Shown here piece after piece: positions 1 to 6,458 of a stretch of 15,251 nucleotides of DNA. The number at the start of each line of letters is the position of its first letter. Positions within the stretch are counted from its first letter, which is position 1. The stretch is taken from positions 1 to 15,251 of the forward strand of contig CAMDGJ010000046.1 of assembly GCA_945897545.1 (NCBI GenBank), in the 5' to 3' direction. Under the pieces are notes generated by a model. That model was given only the letters and a program-made list of their open reading frames with translations. It was not told the DNA's origin and ran no database searches. A program made the translations under genes and the position numbers. The DNA is from Flavobacterium psychrophilum (GTDB lineage: Bacteria; Bacteroidota; Bacteroidia; Flavobacteriales; Flavobacteriaceae).

Positions 1-1821
1 GTATTGTTCGTTATTTTCGGTGATTGATTTAATTTCTTCCTGGTCAAACCAAAACCTAAAACCACTTTTGAAAAGAAATAAAGCTTGTGAAAAAGCCATA
101 TTAATATCTACATTGTGTTGGTATTTGATGCCTTCTAATTCAAAACAAAGAAATCTTCTGCTTCCTGTACTATCGTTTAAGAACTGTGCTGTGTTGACAC
201 TTCCAGCAAAGGATGCGCGTCTTGGCATTGTTTCGTTGTTGTGTCCGTATGCTTTTCTCATTCTGATTTGGGTTTTTGTGATGATTTCTTTTAATGATCC
301 AATTTCAGAACGGTTTAGGTTTTCTAATTCGTCCAAGTTGATTAACATACATTCCGCCAGTTGTACTAAAGTATCTTTATTGTTTGGGTTTATGGTTCCG
401 GAAAATAAATACTCTTTCAATTGTTTTGGAACAAGTTTCTCCACCCAAGTTGTTTTTCCTAATCCTTGTCTGCCACTGAACACAATAACAGTGTGATTGA
501 TTACTTTATCATCAAGAACACAACCGACCATAGCTACTAACCATTTTTTGAAACATTGCTGCCAAAGGTCCTGTTTTGTTGTTGTGATTGTATTGGCTAA
601 TTCGGTAATATAATCGGTCTTTTCATCATAGGTTGGCAAATTGAAAAAGTAATCTTCAAACGGATTGAACAGTTCACAAAAATCAGAATACAGCAAGTTT
701 CTTAATGAAGATAAATTGGTTTTAATTCGACCTTTTAGACATTCTCGAAGCATTGAATTTTCGATAAAATCATTCATCACATTCCATTTCTTTTTACCAA
801 AATATTGGAACTCTAACTTGCCAGAAACGATATTATGACGAAATACATATCTTGATGATAAAAACAGTTCTAAACGGTCTATTTGCGTTGGTTTTGGTTT
901 GTCTTCGTCGTCGTCTTCAGTAGTATCTGTTATTGAAAAGTTCGCTGCTTTTTTTGGTTTATTAGGCTGTTCAAATTTCTCATTTTTACCAAACTCGTGA
1001 ATGTTTCCATAGGCACTGTTTACTGCTTGTGTTACTTCCTTTTCATCATAGCCAAAATCGGTTAGAATATATCCTAGAGCTTCCTGTAATGCAATACCTT
1101 TGCGGTTTAGGTTACACGCAAGTTGGTGTACGAATACGTTGCGACTACCATTCACGAATTGCACTTTTTTTTCGGTGAAATTTACGCAATGGTTGTAAAT
1201 AGCATCGTAATCTAAAATAGGTTCAGGTTTTTTGGCTTTAGGTTCTGGCTGTGTTTCAAGTAAAGGCATCTCGACTGCGCTCGATGTGACAAAGGTTGAA
1301 GCGTTTTCGTTTAGGTATAAATTTTCATCCCAGGAATAAAAGCATAACCTCGTTAAATCTTTGCCTGATTTGTCTATTTCTAACTTTAAAATATTCTCAT
1401 AATGAGCTTGAACCTTTAGGAACGTTTCTTTGTGTTCGGTTTTTGGTGTGTCTATTTTGACTAGAATTTTTAAACCATTTCCAGAAGGACTTATAAAACT
1501 TGCATAGGTAAACTCACTTTGTGCAGCTATACTTTTTGATTTTTGTAAATCGGTTGTACTTAATTTGTCAATATCTAAGATTATAAACTTTGAATATTCT
1601 GTTAGGAATTCTAATTTACGACCACCAACAAATTTACCTGAAGGTGTAAATGCTGGAAGTGATTTTTTGGCTTTGTTGTATGCTTCCTCTTTCTTTTCAG
1701 CCAATGATTTACGCAAGTAAATTATGCCGGGTTTGTACTTTCCTGTTTTGATTTCTTCTAAAATTGTTGGAATTGTTTTGTGTTCCACCACTTCGTTGAA
1801 ATTCTTGAATATTGTTACCAT
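1..1821 (-). CDS. VirE-type primase/helicase of a mobile element (3' end beyond window)
   Basis: The frame is open for 607 codons from ATG at 1821 to the left edge, so the C-terminus is missing. The N-terminal third (residues about 40-180, with FIILDID near residue 80) looks like the BT4734/VirE_N primase-like domain. It is followed by a PriCT-like helical segment (about 230-300) and then a VirE superfamily P-loop ATPase: Walker A GRQGLGKT near 450, Walker B LINLDE near 490, sensor GSVN, and a GSRRF arginine motif near 555. Such proteins are replication primase-helicases carried by Bacteroidota integrative and mobilisable elements; the role here is inferred from the family. The start overlaps the stop of the preceding 48-codon ORF (ATGGTAA), suggesting translational coupling. 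A GC-richer palindrome-like segment at 1267-1290 sits in frame in the linker between the first two domains. Confidence 0.88.
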   Translation of the reverse strand, partial: MVTIFKNFNEVVEHKTIPTILEEIKTGKYKPGIIYLRKSLAEKKEEAYNKAKKSLPAFTPSGKFVGGRKLEFLTEYSKFIILDIDKLSTTDLQKSKSIAAQSEFTYASFISPSGNGLKILVKIDTPKTEHKETFLKVQAHYENILKLEIDKSGKDLTRLCFYSWDENLYLNENASTFVTSSAVEMPLLETQPEPKAKKPEPILDYDAIYNHCVNFTEKKVQFVNGSRNVFVHQLACNLNRKGIALQEALGYILTDFGYDEKEVTQAVNSAYGNIHEFGKNEKFEQPNKPKKAANFSITDTTEDDDEDKPKPTQIDRLELFLSSRYVFRHNIVSGKLEFQYFGKKKWNVMNDFIENSMLRECLKGRIKTNLSSLRNLLYSDFCELFNPFEDYFFNLPTYDEKTDYITELANTITTTKQDLWQQCFKKWLVAMVGCVLDDKVINHTVIVFSGRQGLGKTTWVEKLVPKQLKEYLFSGTINPNNKDTLVQLAECMLINLDELENLNRSEIGSLKEIITKTQIRMRKAYGHNNETMPRRASFAGSVNTAQFLNDSTGSRRFLCFELEGIKYQHNVDINMAFSQALFLFKSGFRFWFDQEEIKSITENNEQY

Positions 1822-1961
1822 TGTTTAAAGTTGATAGTTGTTTGGAGGCAGTTGTTGGTTCTCGTTTTTGTGAGTTTTGCAATCGCAAAACTATCTCGCG
1901 TGATTTTATTTTTTTGGAGCTCGATGATTTTCAATTCACAAGTTCCGTTGCAGCTGCTCAT
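1815..1961 (-). CDS. 48-residue mini-ORF coupled to HTH gene and primase
   Basis: A short ORF starting ATG at 1961 (MSSCNGTCELKII...) ends with TAA at 1815. Its start lies 2 nt beyond the TAG of the helix-turn-helix gene, and its stop overlaps the ATG of the primase gene (ATGGTAA), so three genes would be read in one tightly coupled chain. An AAGGACG stretch just upstream could serve as a ribosome site. The product is basic and has a CNGTC pair of cysteines near the N-terminus. I recognise no family. An 8-bp-arm palindrome (1873-1892) lies inside it. It may be a real accessory peptide or only a translated leader that keeps ribosomes moving into the primase gene. Confidence 0.45.
   Translation of the reverse strand: MSSCNGTCELKIIELQKNKITRDSFAIAKLTKTRTNNCLQTTINFKQW
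1873..1892. repeat. Perfect inverted repeat, 8-bp arms
   Basis: AGTTTTGC, a 4-nt AATC centre and GCAAAACT form a perfect hairpin. It lies within the 48-codon ORF and about 50 nt before the primase start, where it could affect translation of the primase mRNA or be a dispersed palindrome. Confidence 0.5.
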
Positions 1962-1962
1962 A

Positions 1963-2244
1963 CTATCGTCCTTTAAATGATTTGTTGTAATGCTCTTGTA
2001 ATAGCTTTTCAACATCAGAAAGTTTGTAGTAGATTTTGTTTCCCACTTGACTGAATGAAATTTTGCCTTCGTCTCTCCAGGTTTGAGCTGTACGTTTTGA
2101 AATTTTCATTAGTAATAGGAATTCTTGATTGTCTAAAAAGGTTTCCTTCTTTGGGTCTGCCTTGATAGAAATTTGAGATTGAATAGTGTCTAATTTTGTC
2201 ATTAGATCTGAGAACTGGTCTTTTGTGAAGATAATTGCATCCAT
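1963..2244 (-). CDS. Excisionase/MerR-like helix-turn-helix DNA-binding protein
   Basis: A 93-residue protein if started at ATG 2244. A TTG 30 nt upstream is in frame but falls inside a likely -7 box (minus-strand TCCATTTG, 2272-2279), so ATG is preferred. Residues about 36-85 carry the signature of HTH_17/MerR-type excisionase domains: LDNQEFLLLMKISKRTAQTW is the recognition region, followed by DEGKISFSQVGNKIYYKLSD with the wing tyrosines. In Bacteroidota mobile elements these small proteins sit next to the primase and act as excision factors or regulators; that role is inferred. The gene follows a strong terminator-like hairpin and is directly coupled to the mini-ORF and primase gene downstream. 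Confidence 0.82.
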   Translation of the reverse strand: MDAIIFTKDQFSDLMTKLDTIQSQISIKADPKKETFLDNQEFLLLMKISKRTAQTWRDEGKISFSQVGNKIYYKLSDVEKLLQEHYNKSFKGR

Positions 2245-2292
2245 TTTTAAAAGTTTTAAATTGTTATGGTGCAAATGGACGAAATCAAAAAA

Positions 2293-2325
2293 AGTCCGAT
2301 TAGACTTATTTGGTCTTATCGGACT
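2293..2325 (-). terminator. Rho-independent terminator for the split gene
   Basis: Two 13-nt arms (AGTCCGATTAGAC at 2293-2305 and GTCTTATCGGACT at 2313-2325) pair with one mismatch around a 7-nt loop. Read on the minus strand the stem is followed by seven T residues, the form expected for a terminator of the split gene (stop at 2389) before the HTH gene starts. A third copy of ATCGGACT overlaps the stop codon at 2389, so an operator role for this motif is also possible. Confidence 0.75.
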
Positions 2326-2388
2326 AAAAAGTTTGTTAGCCCTTATAGATGTTGAAAAGTTGAAATGTTAATTTTAGAAAAAATCGGA

Positions 2389-3275
2389 CTATAGTTTTAT
2401 TTTCCAATCATTATTTGGGTTCTTGTCAGTTCGAGTTGGCGATAAATACGTTTGAATTGTAAGCATTGAAAGTTCATTTCCATTTTCGCCTAAATAATTA
2501 TCACAAATAAATTTTGCAATTTCTTTTATCTTATACTCAATGTAAGGTTTCCCATTTGGCTTTACCTCATACATCATTTGTTTGTAAGCATCCGTTAAAA
2601 TATTAATTGGACCATTCAAACGGATTTTTAATGTTGGCTTTTTCTCTAAAGCTATTTTATTTTTCTCTTCAGCTTGTTCCTTCTCTAATTGACATTTTAA
2701 GATTTTTTCATTTTGGATTTGTTTCAATAAAGCTTTGCATTGTTTTTTGTAATCCAATAGTTTGTTGTTGATAAAATATATTCTGATTGCTTATACTCAC
2801 ATATTTCTTCGTTCAAATAAAGGATTTTATCTGGATAATTAGTTAGAGTAGCGATGTGTTTTTTAACCTCTGAAAACGAAAAATATCTTTCTTCACTTTC
2901 TGCGTTTATTAGTCTTTTTGGAGTTTTTGCAACTGGCTCTTTTACTCTCGAAGATTGCAGCTCTGTTCGTTTTTTCTCGATTAAGATGTACAATTTATTG
3001 TATCTACTCATTGCCGTTTTGGAGCTGAAAAAAGCTTCATTATTGGCTAAAAGTTTTTCTAGTTTACAAATCCATACTTCTGGGTTCTTCACCAGGTTGA
3101 ATTGATAATCGATAAATGCAGGAAAATGAGATTGTTTGAGTTCTAGAATTTTTGCAATTAAGGCATTGCAATAGTTTTGAATGTTGATTTTGTCTTCGAC
3201 AATAATATCAAATAAAGGATTTTTGGCTTGTGCCTGTGGCACTGCCAATAATTCTACAAACTCTGCGGTTTGCAT
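2389..3275 (-). pseudogene. Split or frameshifted mobile-element protein of unknown function (possibly RteC-like)
   Basis: Two minus-strand frames overlap: an upstream frame from ATG 3275 (preceded by AAAGGA) to TGA at 2724-2726, and a downstream frame, open from about 2790, that runs to TAG at 2389. Joined by a one-base shift they give 295 residues. The downstream frame has only a TTG as possible start (2757), and its reading before that (IYFINNKLLDYK) looks like ordinary protein, so a single base lost near 2780-2784 in an original GAAATA would explain the break. Alternatively, A AAA AAC at 2748-2742 is in the correct phase for programmed -1 frameshifting into the second frame, also giving 295 residues. 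The helical, lysine-rich sequence and context recall RteC-type regulators, but I could not confirm a family. The C-terminal part has a conserved-looking segment (TIQTYLSPTRTDKNPN). Confidence 0.6.
2742..2748 (-). other. A AAA AAC slippery heptamer in the frame overlap
   Basis: Read on the minus strand, the codons ...ACA AAA AAC... of the upstream frame contain the canonical X XXY YYZ heptamer in zero-frame phase. A -1 slip here enters the downstream frame (next codons CAA TGC AAA). No strong stem-loop or pseudoknot is obvious just 3' of it, so function is uncertain. Confidence 0.45.
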
Positions 3276-3449
3276 ATTTTGATCCTTTGAATTCAAATTG
3301 TAGTATGTCTTTTTTGTTATTCATTTACTTAAAAATTGTAATTAAAAGCGGTTTAAAATTTGATGTTTTCTTGTTGCTGTTTGGCTTGTAAAGAGCAATC
3401 ATCTTTTTTTCGATTTGTTTGCTTTAAAAATTACTAGATTTCTATAATG

Positions 3450-3457
3450 CAAATGTA
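3450..3457 (-). promoter_or_regulatory. Candidate -7 box for the split gene
   Basis: Minus-strand TACATTTG matches the Bacteroidota -7 consensus TAnnTTTG exactly. It follows directly after the terminator of the Fic transcript, a sensible place for a new promoter. The -33 element is weak or absent. Confidence 0.4.
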
Positions 3458-3467
3458 GAAAATAAAA

Positions 3468-3489
3468 AAAATCCTTGTTAAAGGATTTT
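3468..3489 (-). terminator. Terminator of the Fic transcript
   Basis: Nine-base perfect arms (AAAATCCTT and AAGGATTTT) surround a 4-nt loop. On the minus strand the stem runs into eight T residues. It lies about 125 nt beyond the Fic stop codon. Confidence 0.75.
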
Positions 3490-3613
3490 AATTGAAGTTA
3501 TTAACAAAGTTCTATCTGTTTGATAATCTGCTATTTATTTTAAAAATATCACAAACAGCTACCGTTTACTCGTTTGAGGTTACTCTATTTTAATTTTTTA
3601 ATTTTAGTTGGAA

Positions 3614-4702
3614 TTACTGTTTTAGAATTTCTAATAATCTGTAATTAATGTATATTTTTTCTTTGCCAACTGTTTCACTTTTTAGAAAGCCTTTTTCTTC
3701 TAAAGCTATCAGATAATTTCCAATAGTTTTTAATGATGCTAGACCTTCTGCTTCTAATTGTTGTCGTTTTGTATATGGTAATCGGAATAAGGCTTCTACC
3801 AAATCTTTTGAATATACTTTTGGCAATTTTTCTTGAATTTCAACTGCCATTGTATTCATTAATTCTTCAATTGCTGTGATTTGTTTTCTGCCTTTTAGCG
3901 CTGTTTCTTCCACCATATCTAACATATACATTATCCAATCTTCCCAGTTACCCTCTTCGGTTACTTTTCGTAAATTGTTGTAATAGGCCGCTTTGTTGTC
4001 GATGATGTAATTACTCATATACAACGCTGGTAAGTCTAATAGGCCTGCCAATTTTAAATACAATAATAAAATGATACGTCCGGTTCTTCCATTTCCATCA
4101 AAAAACGGATGTATGGCTTCAAACTGATAATGAATAATTGCCATTTTTACTAATGGATCTATTTCGTCTTCTGCGTGAATGAAGTCTTCTAGGTTTTTTA
4201 ATTTTTCTCGTATGGTGTTTTCTCCTTCTGGTGGTGTATAAATTACTGTTCCTGTAGCTGGATTTTTTAATTGTGTTCCTGGTGCGTTTCTGATTGAAGC
4301 TGTATTTTCTTTAATGATTTGTGCTATTTTGATAAACAAATTGGTCGTTAAGAAAGGTCGTTTTTCGATTTCTTGAAAGCCAAACCATAAAGCGTCTTTG
4401 TAATGCATTACTTCTTTAGTCGCTGGATTGTCGTATTTTTTTTCGGCTATGGAAGCCATAAACAATTCGTCTTGGGTTGTAATGATGTTTTCTATTGCAG
4501 AACTGGCTTGTGCTTCTTGTAAATTGATGGTGTCAATAAACAGTGTTGGGTTTGGCAAATTGGTTATCGCTCCTTTTAGTTCGGATAAAGCTCTACTGGA
4601 AGTAATTAGTTTTTTTAAAATTACTTTAGTTTCTAAATCGGTATTAGGTGGTAGTAACGGTAATTCGTTATACGGTTTTTCCGGGTTATAATTTGCTGCC
4701 AT
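3614..4702 (-). CDS. Fic-family protein AMPylase with self-inhibitory motif and C-terminal winged helix
   Basis: A 362-residue protein from ATG 4702; the upstream in-frame TTG at 4726 overlaps a TAAAATTG box and is less likely. Residues 198-209 are the complete catalytic motif HPFFDGNGRTGR, with the base His198, the anion-binding loop and the second arginine that binds ATP. S67-S-A-I-E71-N72 fits the (S/T)xxxE(G/N) inhibitory helix of class II Fic proteins, in which the glutamate blocks productive ATP binding. The N-terminus (PYNELPLLPP) is of the Fic_N type, and residues about 280-360 look like a winged helix (YTKRQQLEAEGLASLKTIGN). Family members transfer AMP to hydroxyl groups of target proteins; the target is unknown. 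The gene sits between split gene and integrase, has its own repeat-laden upstream region and terminator, and may be autoregulated. A toxin-like or stabilising cargo role is inference. Confidence 0.92.
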   Translation of the reverse strand: MAANYNPEKPYNELPLLPPNTDLETKVILKKLITSSRALSELKGAITNLPNPTLFIDTINLQEAQASSAIENIITTQDELFMASIAEKKYDNPATKEVMHYKDALWFGFQEIEKRPFLTTNLFIKIAQIIKENTASIRNAPGTQLKNPATGTVIYTPPEGENTIREKLKNLEDFIHAEDEIDPLVKMAIIHYQFEAIHPFFDGNGRTGRIILLLYLKLAGLLDLPALYMSNYIIDNKAAYYNNLRKVTEEGNWEDWIMYMLDMVEETALKGRKQITAIEELMNTMAVEIQEKLPKVYSKDLVEALFRLPYTKRQQLEAEGLASLKTIGNYLIALEEKGFLKSETVGKEKIYINYRLLEILKQ

Positions 4703-4737
4703 AGTCGATGTATTTATGAAAGTCAATTTTAGGATTG

Positions 4738-4886
4738 TTTACCTTCGTTTTGTTTTCGAGAGTAAAAATAGTAAAAAATTACCTTCGAAATGATTTTCGA
4801 GAGTAAAAAAATGAAAAAATTACCTTCGTAATTGATTTTAAAAGTAGAATTTACTAAAATTTACCTTCGTTGTTTTCTAAAAAATG
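4738..4886. repeat. Array of about 41-bp dyad repeats upstream of fic
   Basis: TTACCTTCG occurs at 4739-4747, 4779-4787, 4820-4828 and 4861-4869, periods of 40-41 bp (close to four helix turns). Between copies lies TTTTCGAGAGTAAAA (4753-4767 and 4794-4808, a decayed copy near 4836-4849). Each unit is an imperfect dyad, because the reverse complement of the second motif (TTACTCTCGAAAA) resembles TTACCTTCGAAA. The last copy begins just before the integrase stop. This is a likely operator array, perhaps for the winged helix of the Fic protein. TACCTTCG also resembles a plus-strand -7 box, so promoters antisense to the integrase gene are an alternative. Confidence 0.7.
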
Positions 4887-6094
4887 TAACTGTCAACTGC
4901 TTTGTCTAATTCTTCGCTGATGATTTTGGCATATATCTGGGTTGTGCTAATGTCTGTGTGGTCCATTAATTTTGAAACGTGCTCAATTCTCATTCCATTA
5001 TTTAACGCATTTGTTGCAAAACTGTGTCGCGATAAATGGAAGGAAAGTGGAAACGGAAGTTTCAACATTTTACCCATTCGGTTGAGTTGGAAATTTGCAG
5101 AATGATTTTCTCTTTGTGAAATGAAATAACGTATTTCTTCACTCTTGTTGTATGATTTTTTATCTGTAATAATTGGGAAAATATAATCATCTGGTTGTGC
5201 ATCTTCTTTGATGTATTTATTCAAAATATCAATCGCCACTTTACCAATTTTAAACTGGTGTAATCTTCCTGTTTTACGGATTACTTTTTTTATTCTTTGC
5301 TCTTCGCTATTGTAATTGGTGTATTGCAGCTCGATAACATCGCTAAATCTTAATCCTCCGGCATAAATTGAGAAAAGGAATAAATCACGCCATAAATCCG
5401 CTTTCTTTCCTTCTTTGAGGTCTAAATTGGTTAGTTTTTCGATTTGGTCTTTGTTTAGGAATACTCTTTTCTCGGTATCTTTTTTTAATGTCAGTTTGTT
5501 GAATGGATACATATATTCTGGAATGATGTCTTCTTTTATAGCTTCCTTGAACATTATCGCCAAGATCATTATTGAATAGCGTTGTGTCGTTGCTCCGTTT
5601 TTTAGAATATTTCCCATATGAGCCATATAGTCCTTTAAAACCGAAACAGTAATGTCATCAAAATAAACATCTTTGCTGCCTACATAATTTTCAAATTTCT
5701 TTGTGTAAAGCATATAATTTTTATAAGTTCCAAACGAAACGCTGCCTTTTATTTTTTCACATCGAGCATAAGCATATTGAAAAAAGTTTGGCACTTCTTT
5801 TCCCTTGATGGCTTCTTTTAGTTTTTTGATGGAAACGGTTTTTATCTTTCTTTCCATATCGGCAACCTGACCTTCAGCATCTGCAATTTTTTGAGATAAT
5901 GCAGCGTTCATCCTTGCACTATTTGGATGGTTCTTTTTTACTTTCTGCTTTACTTCATCCCACTCGTTCTCTTTGAGCTTCACTCCAGCAGTGATAAATT
6001 TCGTTTTTCTATCTTTTATAATTCGAATGTACAAAGGGCTGTGTCCGGTTTGGTCTGCCTGGTGTGTTCTTAAAATTAGTTTAATTGATGCCAT
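4877..6094 (-). CDS. Tyrosine recombinase (integrase) of the element
   Basis: A complete 405-residue site-specific recombinase. Residues 1-80 form the Arm-DNA-binding domain usual in Bacteroidota element integrases (KLILRTHQADQTGHSPLYIRI), and about 100-200 the SAM-like core-binding domain. The catalytic domain contains R249 (GGLRFSD), a lysine around 274-277, H353xxR356 (FHLSRHSFAT), H379 (LMDHTDI) and the nucleophile Y388 (TTQIYAKI), so all catalytic residues are present and the enzyme should be active. It would integrate and excise the element by strand exchange between att sites. The gene is the outermost one on this side, reading into the element, which places an element end probably within 6.1-6.3 kb. 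The start ATG at 6094 gives the full arm domain. Confidence 0.95.
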   Translation of the reverse strand: MASIKLILRTHQADQTGHSPLYIRIIKDRKTKFITAGVKLKENEWDEVKQKVKKNHPNSARMNAALSQKIADAEGQVADMERKIKTVSIKKLKEAIKGKEVPNFFQYAYARCEKIKGSVSFGTYKNYMLYTKKFENYVGSKDVYFDDITVSVLKDYMAHMGNILKNGATTQRYSIMILAIMFKEAIKEDIIPEYMYPFNKLTLKKDTEKRVFLNKDQIEKLTNLDLKEGKKADLWRDLFLFSIYAGGLRFSDVIELQYTNYNSEEQRIKKVIRKTGRLHQFKIGKVAIDILNKYIKEDAQPDDYIFPIITDKKSYNKSEEIRYFISQRENHSANFQLNRMGKMLKLPFPLSFHLSRHSFATNALNNGMRIEHVSKLMDHTDISTTQIYAKIISEELDKAVDSYIF

Positions 6095-6113
6095 AGTGTT
6101 AGGAAATTAGAAA

Positions 6114-6218
6114 TGTTGTACTATATTTGTAAAGCAATGCAAACGAGTGAAAGTATTGTAAATACTGGGTTTTCAATTGGGTGCATCGTGATACGAAGGT
6201 ACAACATTGGGTACAACA
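6114..6218. repeat. GTACAACA motif repeated around the integrase promoter
   Basis: GGTACAACA occurs as direct copies at 6199-6207 and 6210-6218, 11 bp apart (one helix turn), and its reverse complement TGTTGTAC at 6114-6121. The position just upstream of the integrase start suggests regulator or recombinase-arm binding sites. Confidence 0.5.
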
Positions 6219-6223
6219 AAACA
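6193..6223 (-). promoter_or_regulatory. Candidate integrase promoter
   Basis: On the minus strand, CTTG is followed after 20 nt by TACCTTCG (plus positions 6193-6200), one base from the Bacteroidota -7 consensus TAnnTTTG at the expected spacing. The two GTACAACA copies lie between the boxes, so a protein binding there would block the promoter. Confidence 0.45.
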
Positions 6224-6330
6224 AGTATTTCATTGCTTTTTTATGCTTAAAATTGCATTGTCAAATTTAATAAAGTCAATGAATACAACACTTTAAGTGC
6301 AATTTGGAACTGGCGGAAATAAAATGAGGA

Positions 6331-6458
6331 TAACAGCGGTTTGCCGCAATTGGGGCATTTTGACGAATCGGAAAGTTAGTTTTGTATTTTAAGTTTGGTT
6401 TTTAATCGATACATTTGGCTAACCTAATCCACAACTGTCGGCAAGCCAACGGGCGTTA
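6331..6458 (+). repeat. attC-like recombination site, copy 1
   Basis: The 128-bp site runs from TAAC to GTTA. Its ends pair as a long bulged hairpin: GGTTTGCCG then CAATTGGGGCATT (6338-6359) is complementary to 6426-6447 with only a few mismatches and two single extra bases. The outer TAAC/GTTA pair is separated from this stem by unequal spacers (AGC against AACGGGC). Outer boxes, unpaired spacer, inner stem with extrahelical bases and variable loop are the features of integron attC sites. The last part (CCAACGGGCGTTA) recurs in copy 2. The full GTTRRRY core is not met beyond GTTA, so it is attC-like rather than classical. The loop contains TACATTTG (6410-6417), a possible promoter box for the gene that follows. 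Confidence 0.7.
6410..6417 (+). promoter_or_regulatory. Candidate -7 box for the cassette gene
   Basis: TACATTTG fits TAnnTTTG and lies 63 nt before the cassette ATG, inside the loop of the attC-like site. No TTG at 17-23 nt spacing was found (nearest are 12 and 25 nt away), so support is modest. Confidence 0.35.

Larger units (their letters stand above)
3297..3613. other. Non-coding gap between the split gene and the Fic gene
   Basis: About 300 bp of AT-rich DNA with no credible ORF. It holds a hairpin terminator (3468-3489) and a minus-strand TACATTTG box (3450-3457) that could start transcription of the split gene with a leader of roughly 160 nt. A TTG at the expected -33 spacing is not visible. 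Confidence 0.6.
6095..6330. other. Integrase upstream region and probable element end
   Basis: No ORF is seen. The region contains repeated GTACAACA motifs, a minus-strand promoter candidate for the integrase, and a small palindrome (AGTATT, 3-nt spacer, AATACT at 6152-6166). The attachment site of the element is expected here, but it cannot be delimited without the other end or an empty site. Confidence 0.55.

Noticed and set aside
20..496. Plus-strand ORF of 158 codons
   Set aside because: It lies antisense to the uninterrupted primase/helicase frame whose Walker A and B motifs are in this stretch; its product resembles nothing.
1780..1980. Plus-strand ORF of 66 codons
   Set aside because: It is antisense to the primase start and the coupled mini-ORF, with a meaningless hydrophobic product.
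4738..4886. CRISPR array
   Set aside because: The repeats are short, decayed and dyad-symmetric, the spacers between them are themselves repeated, and no cas gene is present.
4877..6094. Integron integrase (IntI) that would explain the cassette
   Set aside because: The recombinase has the Arm-DNA-binding N-terminus and layout of Bacteroidota integrative elements; no IntI-specific segment was seen.
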